A stretch of DNA of 64,000 bases, taken from positions 4,650,001 through 4,714,000 of the forward strand of contig CAWICN010000001.1 of assembly GCA_963834725.1 (NCBI GenBank). Direction: 5' to 3'. The notes beneath the pieces are model-generated. The model saw only the letters and a list, made by a program, of their open reading frames with translations, ran no database searches and had not been told where the DNA came from. This DNA comes from PALSA-693 sp963834725. GTDB lineage: Bacteria; Actinomycetota; Acidimicrobiia; Acidimicrobiales; Palsa-688. Of this stretch, positions 21,421 through 29,311 are shown piece by piece; within the stretch, counting starts at the first letter, position 1, and the number at the start of each line of letters is the position of its first letter. The translations under genes and the position numbers were made by a program.

Positions 21421-21510
21421 GCTTCTGCGTCCTGGTGCGTCATGAGTGTGGCCTGGCGCGATCGGAGCCCCTCGTGAAATGGGCTCCGACCAGTACGTTT
21501 ACCGGGTAAG
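21421..21510. repeat. Diverged copy of the island right-end sequence
   Basis: This stretch resembles 52795-52880 in order and spacing: a TCCTGGTG(C/T)GTCATGAGTGTG block (21430-21450), a GAGCCCCT hairpin (21464-21487 against 52840-52863), then TTTACC. The ssrA 3'-end sequence that follows in the true right end is absent here. It may be a relic end of an earlier related element. Confidence 0.5.
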
Positions 21511-21637
21511 CGTCCGTGGGATGACCACGAAACTCCTCACCTGCACGTACATACGTTCGACTTACCCGGCTCCACAGGTTCGAGGTGTACTTCTGCACGA
21601 CGATCTGGGAGGCGACCCGGGGTCCGGTGAGCTGCAG

Positions 21638-21841
21638 TTAGCCGCAGAGCTGTCGCTCCAGTTCAGGGCGCTCGATGTTGAGGTGGGCCGCCACCTCAGA
21701 GAGGATGGCGGCCATCGTTCCGACGCGCAATGGGCTGCTCGCGGGAATGGTGATGTGGTGCTGGCCACCTGCTCTCGTCGAGCGCCGCATGTGGCTGCCC
21801 GACTGGCGTACGACTTGATAGCCGTAATGCCGTTCGAGCAA
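21638..21841 (-). pseudogene. HicA-like toxin remnant, orphan
   Basis: The translation YGYQVVRQSGSHMRR followed by HHITIPASSPLRVGTMAAIL matches the YcfA/HicA mRNA interferase fold, including the catalytic-type GSH. The frame stays open upstream to about 21950 and includes LGTFGSGRLARLLERH, which looks like the missing first helix, but no ATG, GTG or plausible start lies at its expected beginning. The TTG at 21841 would cut off that helix. No HicB antitoxin gene lies on either side. It is probably a decayed, unpaired toxin gene. Confidence 0.45.
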
Positions 21842-21958
21842 GCGTGCAAGTCGACCGCTACCAAAGGTTCCGAGCCGCTTCCTGAGAGTTGACCAGCCAG
21901 ACCAAACATCCGCCCGTCTGACTTCAGAGCCGTCCGTCGCCCATGATATTGCTGGTTA

Positions 21959-22621
21959 TTGGTGGTCCTGGCGCTCCTTGATCCTCACCCTCTGCGGGCA
22001 CCGGTCCGACGGCTGTATCCGCAGCCTCACAACCCGCTGTTCGACTTCTCCCTGCGAGCGCAGGACGCCCGCTGGATCGAAGAACTGGCGGAGGCGGCCC
22101 GAGCCGCCCGACCGGGACCGTTCGGCGCTGGTGGTGGGCACACCGATTGGACGGCGCGCAACGTCAGGCTCGACGAGAACGGTCTGGTGCTGGCCTACGA
22201 CTGGGACTTCCTCTCGCTGGGACGCGAGTCGGTGGCGGCGGCACAAGCCGCCGCCACCGTAGCGGTCTAGCGGGGGCCGGTGATCCCATCGCCCGTGGCC
22301 CCGACGAGGTACACGCCTATCTCGCCGCATATGAGGGGGCGTCAGGACGGTCCTTTCCGCGGACCAGCGCAGCGCCGCCATGGGCGCTGCGCTGTGGGCC
22401 CTCGCCTATACGGCGCTGCGCTGTGGGCCCTCGCCTATACGGCGCTGCGCTGTGGGCCCTCGCCTATACGGCGCTGCGCTGTGGGCCCTCGCCTATACGG
22501 CGCTGCGCTATGGGTCCTCGCCTATACGGCTCGGTGTGAACACGCCCTGGAAGCCGACCGGCGCCCGGGTGGATCGGAGACGGGCCCGGCTGGCGGACGA
22601 GGGCTGCGTGTACCTCGGCTG
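21959..22621 (+). pseudogene. Aminoglycoside phosphotransferase-family relic with repeat expansion
   Basis: The C-terminal half of an APH-family protein is recognisable: RLYPQPHNPLFDF, then HTDWTARNVRLDENG with the catalytic-loop Asp and Asn, then LAYDWDFLSLGRES. The N-terminal lobe is missing. A stop ends this frame at 22270, while the related segment DPIARGPDEVHAYLAAYEGASGRSF continues in the next frame. The end should read ALAYTARCEHAL, but five tandem 29-bp units interrupt it (22383-22527) and shift the frame again. The gene is dead. The phosphoacceptor of the ancestor is unknown. Confidence 0.65.
22383..22527 (+). repeat. Five tandem 29-bp repeats
   Basis: The unit begins GGCGCTGCGCTGTGGGCCCT and ends CGCCTATAC. 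Four copies are identical (from 22383, 22412, 22441 and 22470) and a fifth (22499) has two substitutions. The unit derives from the phosphotransferase codons for ALWALAYT. As 29 is not a multiple of three, each added copy changes the frame. Near-identity points to recent slippage or unequal recombination. Confidence 0.9.
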
Positions 22622-22648
22622 ACCTCTCGCCCGCCCTGAATCTCAGTG

Positions 22649-22749
22649 CTTCAGGCGGCGATGGGCTTCAGGCTGCGATGGGCTTCAGGCGGCGATGGGC
22701 TTCAGGCGGCGATGGGCTTCAGGCGGGCGATGGGCTTCAGGCGGCGAGA
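22649..22749. repeat. About six tandem 17-bp repeats across a stop codon
   Basis: The unit CTTCAGGCGGCGATGGG recurs from 22649, 22666, 22683, 22700, 22717 (one extra G) and 22735 (partial). The last copy contains the TGA of the MFS exporter gene on the minus strand, and the others extend into its 3' untranslated region, so the expansion leaves the protein intact. Confidence 0.85.
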
Positions 22750-24341
22750 GCTTCGGCCGGGATGATCTCTGGCTCGACCATTTCCCGCTCCGCCGTCGGG
22801 CGGGAGGGCAGCAGGACCAAGGCCACCAGGGCGCCGAAGAGGGCGATGCCGCCGGCCACCTCGCAGCTGGCGAGGAAGCTGTCCAGGAAGGCCCTCGTGG
22901 CCCCGGTGGTCAAGTGCTGCGCGACCGCGGCGTGCCCGGACCGCTCCAGCCCCTGGGCGGCGATGAGGGCGCCGCCGACGGATCCTTTGGCCGCCGCCGC
23001 CGCCCGCACAGGAAGGCCGGCGCTGGCGTGCAGGATCGTGGCGATGCGGCTGCTGTACACGGAGGCGGCCACGCTGCCGATGACGGCCACGCCCAGCGCG
23101 GAGCCGAACAGGCGGGTGGCGTCGTTGACGGCTGATCCGACGCCAGCCTTCTCCTTTGGCACGACACCGAGGATGGCCTCGGTGGCGGGGGAGGTAACGA
23201 GCCCCAGGCCGCCGCCGCCGACTACCATCTGGGCGGCGATCACCAGGTAGGAAGTCGAGGCCGTGTTGGTCCCGATCCACAACAGGGCCAGGCCGAAGAG
23301 CGACAGGCCCGCGGCCACCACCGCCTTGTTACCGATCCGAACGGCGAAACGGGTCCCGAGGATAGACGCCACCGCGATGGAAATGGCGACGGGAAGGAGC
23401 CGTACGCCCGTACCGAAGGCGCTGTAACCCTTGACGAACTGGAAATACTGGGTCACCAGGAAGGTGAATCCGGCCAGGGCGAAGAAGCCGATGGTGATGG
23501 ATCCGCTGGCGGCCGTGAACCGGAGGTTTCGGAACAACCCCACATCCAGCATGGGATGGGAAGACCGGCGCTCGACGGCGATGAACCCACCGAGGATGAT
23601 CAGCCCCGCCAACATCACACCGATGGTCCGGGCCGAACCCCAGCCCCAGTTGGGTCCCTGGATGATGCTGAGCAGCAACAGGGCCATGGCCGCCGACGAC
23701 AGCACCAGTCCGACCCGGTCAACCTTCGGGATGTTGGGATCACGTGAGGTGGGCACCGCACGGGCGATGAGGACGGCGACTGCCGCGGCGACGGGGACCA
23801 TCAGCACGAAGACGCTGCCCCACCAGAACCGGCCGAGGAGCCAACCCCCGACGATGGGGCCGGCGGCCGCCCCGACGCCGGTCGTGGCACCCCAGGCGCC
23901 GATGGCCTTGGCCCGCTCGGCGCGCTCGGTGAAGACATTGGAAATCAGGGAAAGGGTGGCGGGGAAGATGGCCGCCGCTCCAACGCCCATGACCGCCCGC
24001 GCCGCGATCAGCTCGCCGACGCTCTGACTGAAGGCGCCGGCCAGGCTGGCGGCCCCGAAGATACCCAGGCCGGCCAGGAGCACGCCTTTGCGGCCGAGCC
24101 GGTCACTGACGCTGCCGGCGGCGAGGATCAGGCCGGCGAAGAGCAGGGTGTAGGCGTCGATCACCCACTGCAGGCTGGTGGTCGAAGCTCCCAGCTGGCG
24201 CACCAGGCTGGGCATGGCGACGTTGACGATGGTCACGTCGAGGTTGATGATCAGGGCCGCCGAGCACAGGGCGAGGAGCACGAGCCCCTTGTTGGTGGTC
24301 GCTTTATCCTGGCGGTAGGGGCGGAGTGCAGTCTGGGCCAT
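22737..24341 (-). CDS. MFS transporter, DHA2 (14-TM) drug exporter
   Basis: A 534-residue major facilitator protein of the EmrB/QacA type with about 14 transmembrane segments. Motifs include LDVTIVNVAMPSL in helix 1, GSVSDRLGRKGVLL in the 2/3 loop, and motif C-like GPIVGGWLLG in helix 5, which marks antiporters. I chose the ATG at 24341 because AGAAAGGAC precedes it; an ATG-like start at 24377 lacks this. It is divergent from an HxlR-type regulator 103 bp away, which probably represses it until a toxic ligand binds. Confidence 0.9.
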   Translation of the reverse strand: MAQTALRPYRQDKATTNKGLVLLALCSAALIINLDVTIVNVAMPSLVRQLGASTTSLQWVIDAYTLLFAGLILAAGSVSDRLGRKGVLLAGLGIFGAASLAGAFSQSVGELIAARAVMGVGAAAIFPATLSLISNVFTERAERAKAIGAWGATTGVGAAAGPIVGGWLLGRFWWGSVFVLMVPVAAAVAVLIARAVPTSRDPNIPKVDRVGLVLSSAAMALLLLSIIQGPNWGWGSARTIGVMLAGLIILGGFIAVERRSSHPMLDVGLFRNLRFTAASGSITIGFFALAGFTFLVTQYFQFVKGYSAFGTGVRLLPVAISIAVASILGTRFAVRIGNKAVVAAGLSLFGLALLWIGTNTASTSYLVIAAQMVVGGGGLGLVTSPATEAILGVVPKEKAGVGSAVNDATRLFGSALGVAVIGSVAASVYSSRIATILHASAGLPVRAAAAAKGSVGGALIAAQGLERSGHAAVAQHLTTGATRAFLDSFLASCEVAGGIALFGALVALVLLPSRPTAEREMVEPEIIPAEALAA

Positions 24342-24389
24342 CGGATGTCCTTTCTCCCAACGAGTCACTTGCGCCACACTACGGATATC

Positions 24390-24438
24390 ACTTCAAAAAG
24401 TCAAGTAGATTTGATTGAGAAATAGGTTGTGCTATACT
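24390..24438 (+). promoter_or_regulatory. Promoter and possible operator for HxlR/MFS divergent pair
   Basis: TTGATT (24411-24416) and TATACT (24433-24438), 16 bp apart, form a good sigma-70 type promoter. Transcription should start about seven bases on, at the ATG of the regulator, giving a leaderless mRNA. The palindrome ACTTCAAAAAGT near 24390 and a second ACTTCAA near 24436 are operator candidates. The stretch is AT-rich compared with its surroundings. Confidence 0.6.
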
Positions 24439-24444
24439 TCAAGC

Positions 24445-25077
24445 ATGCGGACTTACGCTCAGTACTGCGGCCTGGCCAAGGGCCTCGACGTGATCGGGGA
24501 CCGCTGGGTGCTGCTCGTGGTGCGTGAGCTGCTCAACGGCCCTCGCCGCTACGGGGAGCTGCTCGACGGACTCCCGGGGATATCGACCAACCTCCTGGCC
24601 GAGCGGCTCCGGACCATGCAAGCCGACGGGCTGGTCGCCAAGACCCAGGGTGACCGGTACGCCCTCACCGAGCGGGGCGAAGGGCTTCGCGATGTGGTCT
24701 ACGCCATCGGGCGATGGGCCTTTCCCATGATGGGCCCGATCGCCGAAGGCGAGACATTCCGCAGCCACTGGATGGTGCAGCCGATCGCCGCCCTGTTCCC
24801 CGGTGTCGACCCGTCCCGTCCGGAGCTGACCATTGAGGTTCGCTGCACTGAGGAGCCGGTGGTCATCCGCTCCTCCCAGGGCCGGGTCACCATGGAGCCC
24901 GGTCAGGCCGCTGCTCCGGACCTGGTCCTGACCGGTCCGCCCGACGCCGTTGTCGGTCTGCTGGCCCGGAAGATCAGCGCCAGTGAGGCCAAAGCTCTCG
25001 GGCTGGCCGTCACGGGCGACGGCCGCCTGCTGCGCCGCCTGGTACCGAGCATGCCGGCGCCGGCGTCCGCCGCCTGA
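24445..25077 (+). CDS. HxlR family regulator with C-terminal SCP2-like domain
   Basis: A 210-residue winged-helix protein. Residues 1-100 are the HxlR DNA-binding domain (YCGLAKGLDVIGDRWVLLVV, then YGELLDGLPGISTNLLAERL). Residues 120-205 form an SCP2-like alpha/beta module (PDLVLTGPPDAVVGLLAR) that may bind a hydrophobic ligand. The start at 24445 lies where transcription from the mapped promoter would begin; an upstream frame start at 24415 lies inside the -35 region. It most likely represses itself and the divergent exporter gene. Confidence 0.87.
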   Translation: MRTYAQYCGLAKGLDVIGDRWVLLVVRELLNGPRRYGELLDGLPGISTNLLAERLRTMQADGLVAKTQGDRYALTERGEGLRDVVYAIGRWAFPMMGPIAEGETFRSHWMVQPIAALFPGVDPSRPELTIEVRCTEEPVVIRSSQGRVTMEPGQAAAPDLVLTGPPDAVVGLLARKISASEAKALGLAVTGDGRLLRRLVPSMPAPASAA

Positions 25078-25154
25078 TCGACTGGAGCGACCGGAGACTG
25101 TAGCGACCGACGGTTACGGTCGGCGGAGCCCGGGCGGGCGAGCGAACCCCCCGC

Positions 25155-25198
25155 TTTGTGCGATATTTGTCGCGTAATCATAGTAAATATCACACAAA
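25155..25198. repeat. AT-rich inverted repeat
   Basis: TTTGTGCGATATTT (25155-25168) and AAATATCACACAAA (25185-25198) are inverted with 13 of 14 bases paired and a 16-bp spacer. The segment is strikingly AT-rich for this genome. It lies between the regulator gene and decayed mobile DNA and may be an operator, a recombination site or the end of a lost insertion. Confidence 0.6.
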
Positions 25199-25239
25199 TC
25201 ATCCGGATGGCGCGGGCGCGCACCAGTGCTACGACGTCG

Positions 25240-25588
25240 CGATGGGCGCCGGCGGTGACTGCCCGTCAGAGGGCGCGGCAGCGACGTTCTTGCAGGCGCA
25301 ACTCACCATTGGCCACCAGGCCGGCCGGAGGGGTCGGTGATATCGACTCGCCACAGCTGGTGGGTGCGGCCCTGATAGATGGCCTGCGCCTCGACCGTGA
25401 CCCGCCCGGCGGCCAACGAGCGGAGGAAGTGGGTGGTGTTGGTGGCCCACCGCGACCTGGCCCTGATCGGTCACGGCTGTCGTGGCGCCGATGCTGGCGG
25501 CACTCTCCACCGCGGTGGCGTAGACGTCACCGCGCACGATGCCCCACCGCGTGTGGTGTTCGGGACCGACGGCGATATGTCCAACCAC
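25240..25588 (-). pseudogene. PaaI-type thioesterase relic
   Basis: The hot-dog core GIVRGDVYATAVESAASIGA is nearly the same as that of the intact gene at 33754 (GIVHGGVYATAVESAASIGA). A frameshift follows GQVAVG; the next frame reads TNTTHFLRSLAAGRVTVEAQ and YQGRTHQLWRVDITD, then shifts again to VANGELRLQ. The N-terminal quarter is missing where transposase-like sequence begins on the other strand. The Gly of the HGG motif is Asp here (RGD). It is a dead paralogue of the element-borne gene. Confidence 0.65.
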
Positions 25589-25589
25589 G

Positions 25590-26423
25590 AGTGGTCACCT
25601 GCCCTGCGCTCACGCCGGCCGGCGCCCACGGGGGCCGGGCCATCGTCGACGACTTGGTCGCGGCGAAGAAGGCGGGTGCGCCGATCGATGATGTCGTGTG
25701 GGATCCCGGCTACAGCTTGTGCTCGCCTGGGTCCACCCATCACAAGCTGGCGGAGCCGGCATTCATCGAACCTTCCAGGCCGTCACACACCAGCGCGGAG
25801 TGCGTCCCTTCTCCGGCGACGCACTGCTGTTGGACGGCCAGCTGTACTCGAACCTGCTGCCGAACGAGCTGCGGGACCTGCCCATGCCGCCGAGGGGTGC
25901 GCCCGAACCGGTCAAGCTGGAACACGAGGCCAGGTTCAATCTGCCGGCCCGTTGGCGGATGGTGCGCCACGCCGGACCGGACCTCGACGGTGCCACTCGT
26001 TGGCGCTGCCCGTTCTGCGCAGGCTTGCTGCGAGCCAGGAAGTTCGGGAAGACGATGAGACGGCCAAAGACAGTGCCGCTCGTCCCCGTCGACGAGGGCT
26101 GCGAGCAATGTTGCAGCGGCATCCTGACGGCCATGCCGGCTGAGCTGCCGTGGACCCAGCGGATTCCGTTTGGGACGACCGCCTGGCGGCTATCTATGGG
26201 CCGGCGCCAGGTCGTCGAGTCGGTGAACGCCGCCCTCAAGGGCACCTTCGCTGATCTGGCTCGGGGCTTTATGCGCGTCATGGGCCAAACGAAGATGACC
26301 GTGATGCTGGGCTTTACGATCGCCGGCTACAAACTCGATCGCGTCCGCTCCTATAGGGCCAAGAAGCGGCCGAGGCTGAAGCCAAGCCAGCTCAGTCCAA
26401 GCGCCGGCGGGCACCTGGCGTGA
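25590..26423 (+). pseudogene. Transposase remnant (DDE type), frameshifted
   Basis: Two frames together give the C-terminal two thirds of a transposase: LTPAGAHGGRAIVDDLV and VVWDPGYSL in one frame up to about 25750, then RGVRPFSGDALLLDGQL, RHAGPDLDGATRWRCPF and RRQVVESVNAALKG in another frame to 26423. The closing helix with a Glu (VVESVNAALKG) and the Asp in VWDPGYS look like DDE catalytic positions. The N-terminus is missing and no terminal repeats are evident. It cannot move itself. Confidence 0.6.
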
Positions 26424-26618
26424 GGTAGTGGATGGGATGGACGGCGAGGAGAAGCGGGGCGGGAGCCCGCCGACGTAGACAGGAAGCGACCGCGGTTCGG
26501 GCCGGCTGCCGATGGCGGCCGGCTTCAATGCGTCTCCGAACGGGTTGGACACCGGCGGAGGAGCGTGTTGATGGGGGGATGGGGCGCATCGAGAGCGCGT
26601 GAGAGGCCCTGAACAGCA

Positions 26619-26655
26619 CAAAACCCCGCTCAGCGGGATCGCTGGCGGGGTTTTG
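26619..26655. terminator. Strong hairpin terminator, probably the original ssrA terminator
   Basis: CAAAACCCCGC and GCGGGGTTTTG pair perfectly around a GC-rich loop. Read on the minus strand it lies just beyond the displaced ssrA 3' end at 26692 and has a T-run, so it was probably the terminator of ssrA before the element inserted. Confidence 0.75.
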
Positions 26656-26691
26656 AGATCACTGGACGCCCTCTATTGAGAGCATCCCGGA

Positions 26692-26717
26692 GTGGAGGTG
26701 GCGGGAATCGAACCCGC
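26692..26717 (-). other. Left attachment site (displaced ssrA 3' end)
   Basis: This is a 26-bp identical copy of the tmRNA 3' end, covering the T-arm and acceptor 3' strand. The sequence beyond it (from 26718) no longer matches ssrA, so this copy is only the displaced fragment. Confidence 0.85.
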
Positions 26718-26821
26718 TCCGCGGCATCTTTCGGTCGCTGCTCGCTCAGCGTTTCCGCAGGTCAACAGCCATCTTTTGGCCACCGCTCATGACCGCTCGG
26801 ACCCCCTTTTGACCGCCTTTT

Positions 26822-26849
26822 TGTGTCACGGTGTGTCATGAGTGTGTCA
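26822..26849 (+). promoter_or_regulatory. Left arm-type integrase site candidates
   Basis: Three copies of TGTGTCA start at 26822, 26832 and 26843, that is, about one helical turn apart. The last two lie in a 20-bp block that is identical to 52810-52829. They overlap the last codons of the integrase gene. Spacing and position fit arm-type binding sites of a lambda-like integrase; that role is inferred. Confidence 0.5.
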
Positions 26850-28020
26850 CGGGACGGCCCTTGGCGGTCATTGGGACAACCTCACCGACCGTGACGACGG
26901 CAGACTTGGCGCGCAACTCCTCGAGCTGCTCGCTGAGACCTTCTTGAACGCCGTCGAACAGGTGACCGTACTCGCGCAGGGTCACGGTGGCGTCCGAGTG
27001 CCCCATGCGCTGTGCCACCGCGAGCACATTGGCCCCGAGGTCGATCAGCATCGAGGCGTGAGCGTGCCGCAGGTCGTAGGTCCGGGTGTTGGGAGGCAGG
27101 CCGGCGGCGATGAGCGCCGGACGTATGACCGTCTCCCGGAACTTGTCTCGGTTGAGCGGTTTGCCTGCCCGGTTGAGGAACAACGGGTCCACAGGTTCGA
27201 TGAAAGCCCCCCGCTGCCCCGCTCTTGTCGCCAGCATGCTGGCCAGGTCCTCGCAGAGCCAGGCTGGGATCGGGATCGTTCGGTCCCCTGCTTCTGTCTT
27301 GGGAGGACCGGAGACGAGGGCCAAGGGCTGGTCCGCGTAGGCCGAAACAGGGAGGAGCGTCTCCCTGACGCTGACCAGGTTGCGGACGAAGTCGATCGAC
27401 CGCACTCGGAGCCCGCAGAGCTCCGCCGGACGCATGCCGGTCAGGACGAGCAGCCAGACGGCCGGCTTGTACGGGTCCCGGACCTGTTCGATCAGCTTGT
27501 GCACGTCGGTCATGGTCGGGACGTCGCCCTGTCGGATCCGCCGGCGGCGGACCGGGACGTGATGACCGGCTGCAGGATTGTCCCGTCGGGCGCCCGACCG
27601 AATGGCCGCCTGCATCACGAGCGAGATCACCGAGACGCAGTCACGGATCTTCTTGGGTCCGATTGCGCCCTCGGCGAGTTTCGCTGCCACGAAGCGCTCG
27701 ACGTCCATGCAGTCAACGGACGCGAGCGCCCTATCGCCGAACTCTGGCAGGACGTGATTTTGGAGGATCTGCCAGTAGCCGCGCCGTGTCGACGGCCGGA
27801 GCCTCGCCGTTGTCTGCCACCACTGCTCAGCCCATTCCGCGAAGCGGACCCGCCGAAGTGCTGGATCGACCCACTCGCCACGCTGAAGGTCAGCGCCATT
27901 GCGCTGTAGGAACCGTTCGGCATCCCCCTTGCGATCGAACGTCTGCATTCGCTGACGGCCCTCAGGGTCCCGGTAGCGGGCTCGCCATCGACCACTGGGG
28001 AGCCGGTCGATAGAACCCAT
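26836..28020 (-). CDS. int: Tyrosine recombinase/phage-type integrase
   Basis: A 394-residue integrase. The N-terminal arm-binding domain (GSIDRLPSGRWRARYRDPEG) is followed by a SAM-like core-binding domain (about 60-165) and the catalytic domain with Arg in TGMRPAELCGL, HxxR-type LRHAHA, GHS and the nucleophile Tyr351 in LREYGHLFD. All catalytic residues are present. AAGGAGG precedes the ATG at 28020. It lies next to the left att site, reading toward it, as is usual for elements that insert in tRNA or tmRNA genes. It should integrate and, with a directionality factor, excise the element. Confidence 0.93.
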   Translation of the reverse strand: MGSIDRLPSGRWRARYRDPEGRQRMQTFDRKGDAERFLQRNGADLQRGEWVDPALRRVRFAEWAEQWWQTTARLRPSTRRGYWQILQNHVLPEFGDRALASVDCMDVERFVAAKLAEGAIGPKKIRDCVSVISLVMQAAIRSGARRDNPAAGHHVPVRRRRIRQGDVPTMTDVHKLIEQVRDPYKPAVWLLVLTGMRPAELCGLRVRSIDFVRNLVSVRETLLPVSAYADQPLALVSGPPKTEAGDRTIPIPAWLCEDLASMLATRAGQRGAFIEPVDPLFLNRAGKPLNRDKFRETVIRPALIAAGLPPNTRTYDLRHAHASMLIDLGANVLAVAQRMGHSDATVTLREYGHLFDGVQEGLSEQLEELRAKSAVVTVGEVVPMTAKGRPVTHS

Positions 28021-28070
28021 GGGGGCCTCCTTGGTTGTGCCTTGCGCGGTGCCGCGGGACTTTACCGACC

Positions 28071-28340
28071 TCAGGCGGCGCCGTCTGATGTTCCCCGCCG
28101 TTGAACCGGGCGGAGCCTGGTGGGAAGAGCAGCGGTCCGCCCTGGTGGCCGTAGGGCGACTCGGGAGTCGTCGAGCCAGCGGTTGATCTCGTCCGGGTCG
28201 AAACGGACGAGCTTGCCAACCTTGAGATAGGGGATGCGGCGTTCGGCGATGAGCCGGCGAACGTGGCGGGTGCTGGTGCCGAGCCGTTCGACGAGCTGGT
28301 CGATGGTCAGCAGGTGCGGCAGTGCCTCGGCATGGGTCAC
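28071..28340 (-). CDS. Excisionase-like helix-turn-helix protein
   Basis: An 89-residue MerR/excisionase-type winged HTH protein: LTIDQLVERLGTSTRHVRRL then IPYLKVGKLVRFDPDEINRWL. It starts with GTG after AAGGAGGAAAC and lies 50 bp upstream of the integrase gene on the same strand, the standard xis-int order. It probably bends DNA at the attachment site and favours excision. The same HTH is found at the N-terminus of the antitoxin-like protein encoded upstream at 29312-29914, showing a recent duplication or domain swap. Confidence 0.85.
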   Translation of the reverse strand: MTHAEALPHLLTIDQLVERLGTSTRHVRRLIAERRIPYLKVGKLVRFDPDEINRWLDDSRVALRPPGRTAALPTRLRPVQRRGTSDGAA

Positions 28341-28493
28341 GCCTGTTTCCTCCTTGCAGGTGCTCCCTGCTACGGCTCCGTGTCCGGCCGGTGGCGCAAG
28401 GTCGTTCTACCTACCGGGCCGGAACACGGAATCGTCACACGTTCAGTACCGACGTGGGAAAATCTTCCAGGCCGCGGTCAACCATGACCGCTG

Positions 28494-29309
28494 CTACAGG
28501 CTGGGACCCTCTCGGGCGGGAGGCTGGTAGCCGAAATCGGGAGTCGCATGAGGGTCCGGCCATGGGCTCCGAGTCGGGATTTGGGTAGCGCGGCTCGTCG
28601 TGATGCGTCGGGCTCGGGCCTCAGGGCTGGTGCGCGGCCCGTCGCCTTCGGGTGGCGTCATCGGCATTTGTTCGTTGAGCTCATTGCTCCATGAGCGCAT
28701 CGTCTGCCTGACGGCTGCGATGTGGTCGGCGTCGACGCCGTAGGACGCGAACTCCTGGTCGGGGTAGCGGTCTACCCCGGCGAGGGCTTCGGCGAACAGT
28801 CGGGGCGTGAAACCGGGGTCGACGTCGACGGCCATCACCATGAGTTGCTCGCGGCTGTAGCGGCCGCTGGCGAGGATGCCGGCGAGGTCGAGGTAGTCGC
28901 GTGCTTCGCCGCGACTGAACACGGTCGCCACCTTCGTCGCCACGGCGTCCGACTCGGCGAGCACCGGCCCGATGGACAGGTGTGCGGGGTCGCTTCCGCG
29001 GCGGTCCGCGGCGAGGTCCACCGAGCCTGCCCGAGCGGAGTCGGGATCGACGGCTTGGAGTCGGGCGAACGTCTCCGCCTGCCGGACGACCGTGACGTCC
29101 AGACCCGCTCGTCGGTAGGCGTCGACGACGGCGTCGACCGCCCGGGCGAACTCGGTGCTGTCCCACCGGTCGGTGAACAGGTCGACGTCCTCGCTCATTC
29201 GCTCGACGAGTCCGTGCGCTTGGAGGGCGTACCCGCCGGCGAGGGCGAAGCCGTGCTCGTCGAGGACACCTAATGCCAGCCGGGCCAGACGGTCCTGCAG
29301 CTCGTCCAT
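28494..29309 (-). CDS. AbiEii/MenT-like nucleotidyltransferase toxin
   Basis: A 271-residue nucleotidyltransferase-fold protein. The active-site GGYALQAHG and DVDLFTD (two metal-binding Asp) lie near residues 22-46, with a later KVATVFSRGEARDYLDLAGIL that is typical of AbiEii-type toxins. Such toxins modify tRNA or other targets and abort infection or stabilise mobile DNA. It starts at ATG 29309, three bases after the stop of the antitoxin-like gene, so the pair is coupled. The longer upstream frame overlaps that gene and is rejected. The C-terminal 60 residues are Pro/Arg-rich. Confidence 0.82.
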   Translation of the reverse strand: MDELQDRLARLALGVLDEHGFALAGGYALQAHGLVERMSEDVDLFTDRWDSTEFARAVDAVVDAYRRAGLDVTVVRQAETFARLQAVDPDSARAGSVDLAADRRGSDPAHLSIGPVLAESDAVATKVATVFSRGEARDYLDLAGILASGRYSREQLMVMAVDVDPGFTPRLFAEALAGVDRYPDQEFASYGVDADHIAAVRQTMRSWSNELNEQMPMTPPEGDGPRTSPEARARRITTSRATQIPTRSPWPDPHATPDFGYQPPAREGPSL

Positions 29310-29311
29310 GG

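Noticed and set aside
26692..26790. A tRNA gene at the left att site
   Set aside because: Only the T-arm and acceptor 3' strand are present. No anticodon or D-arm can be folded, so it is the displaced end of ssrA.
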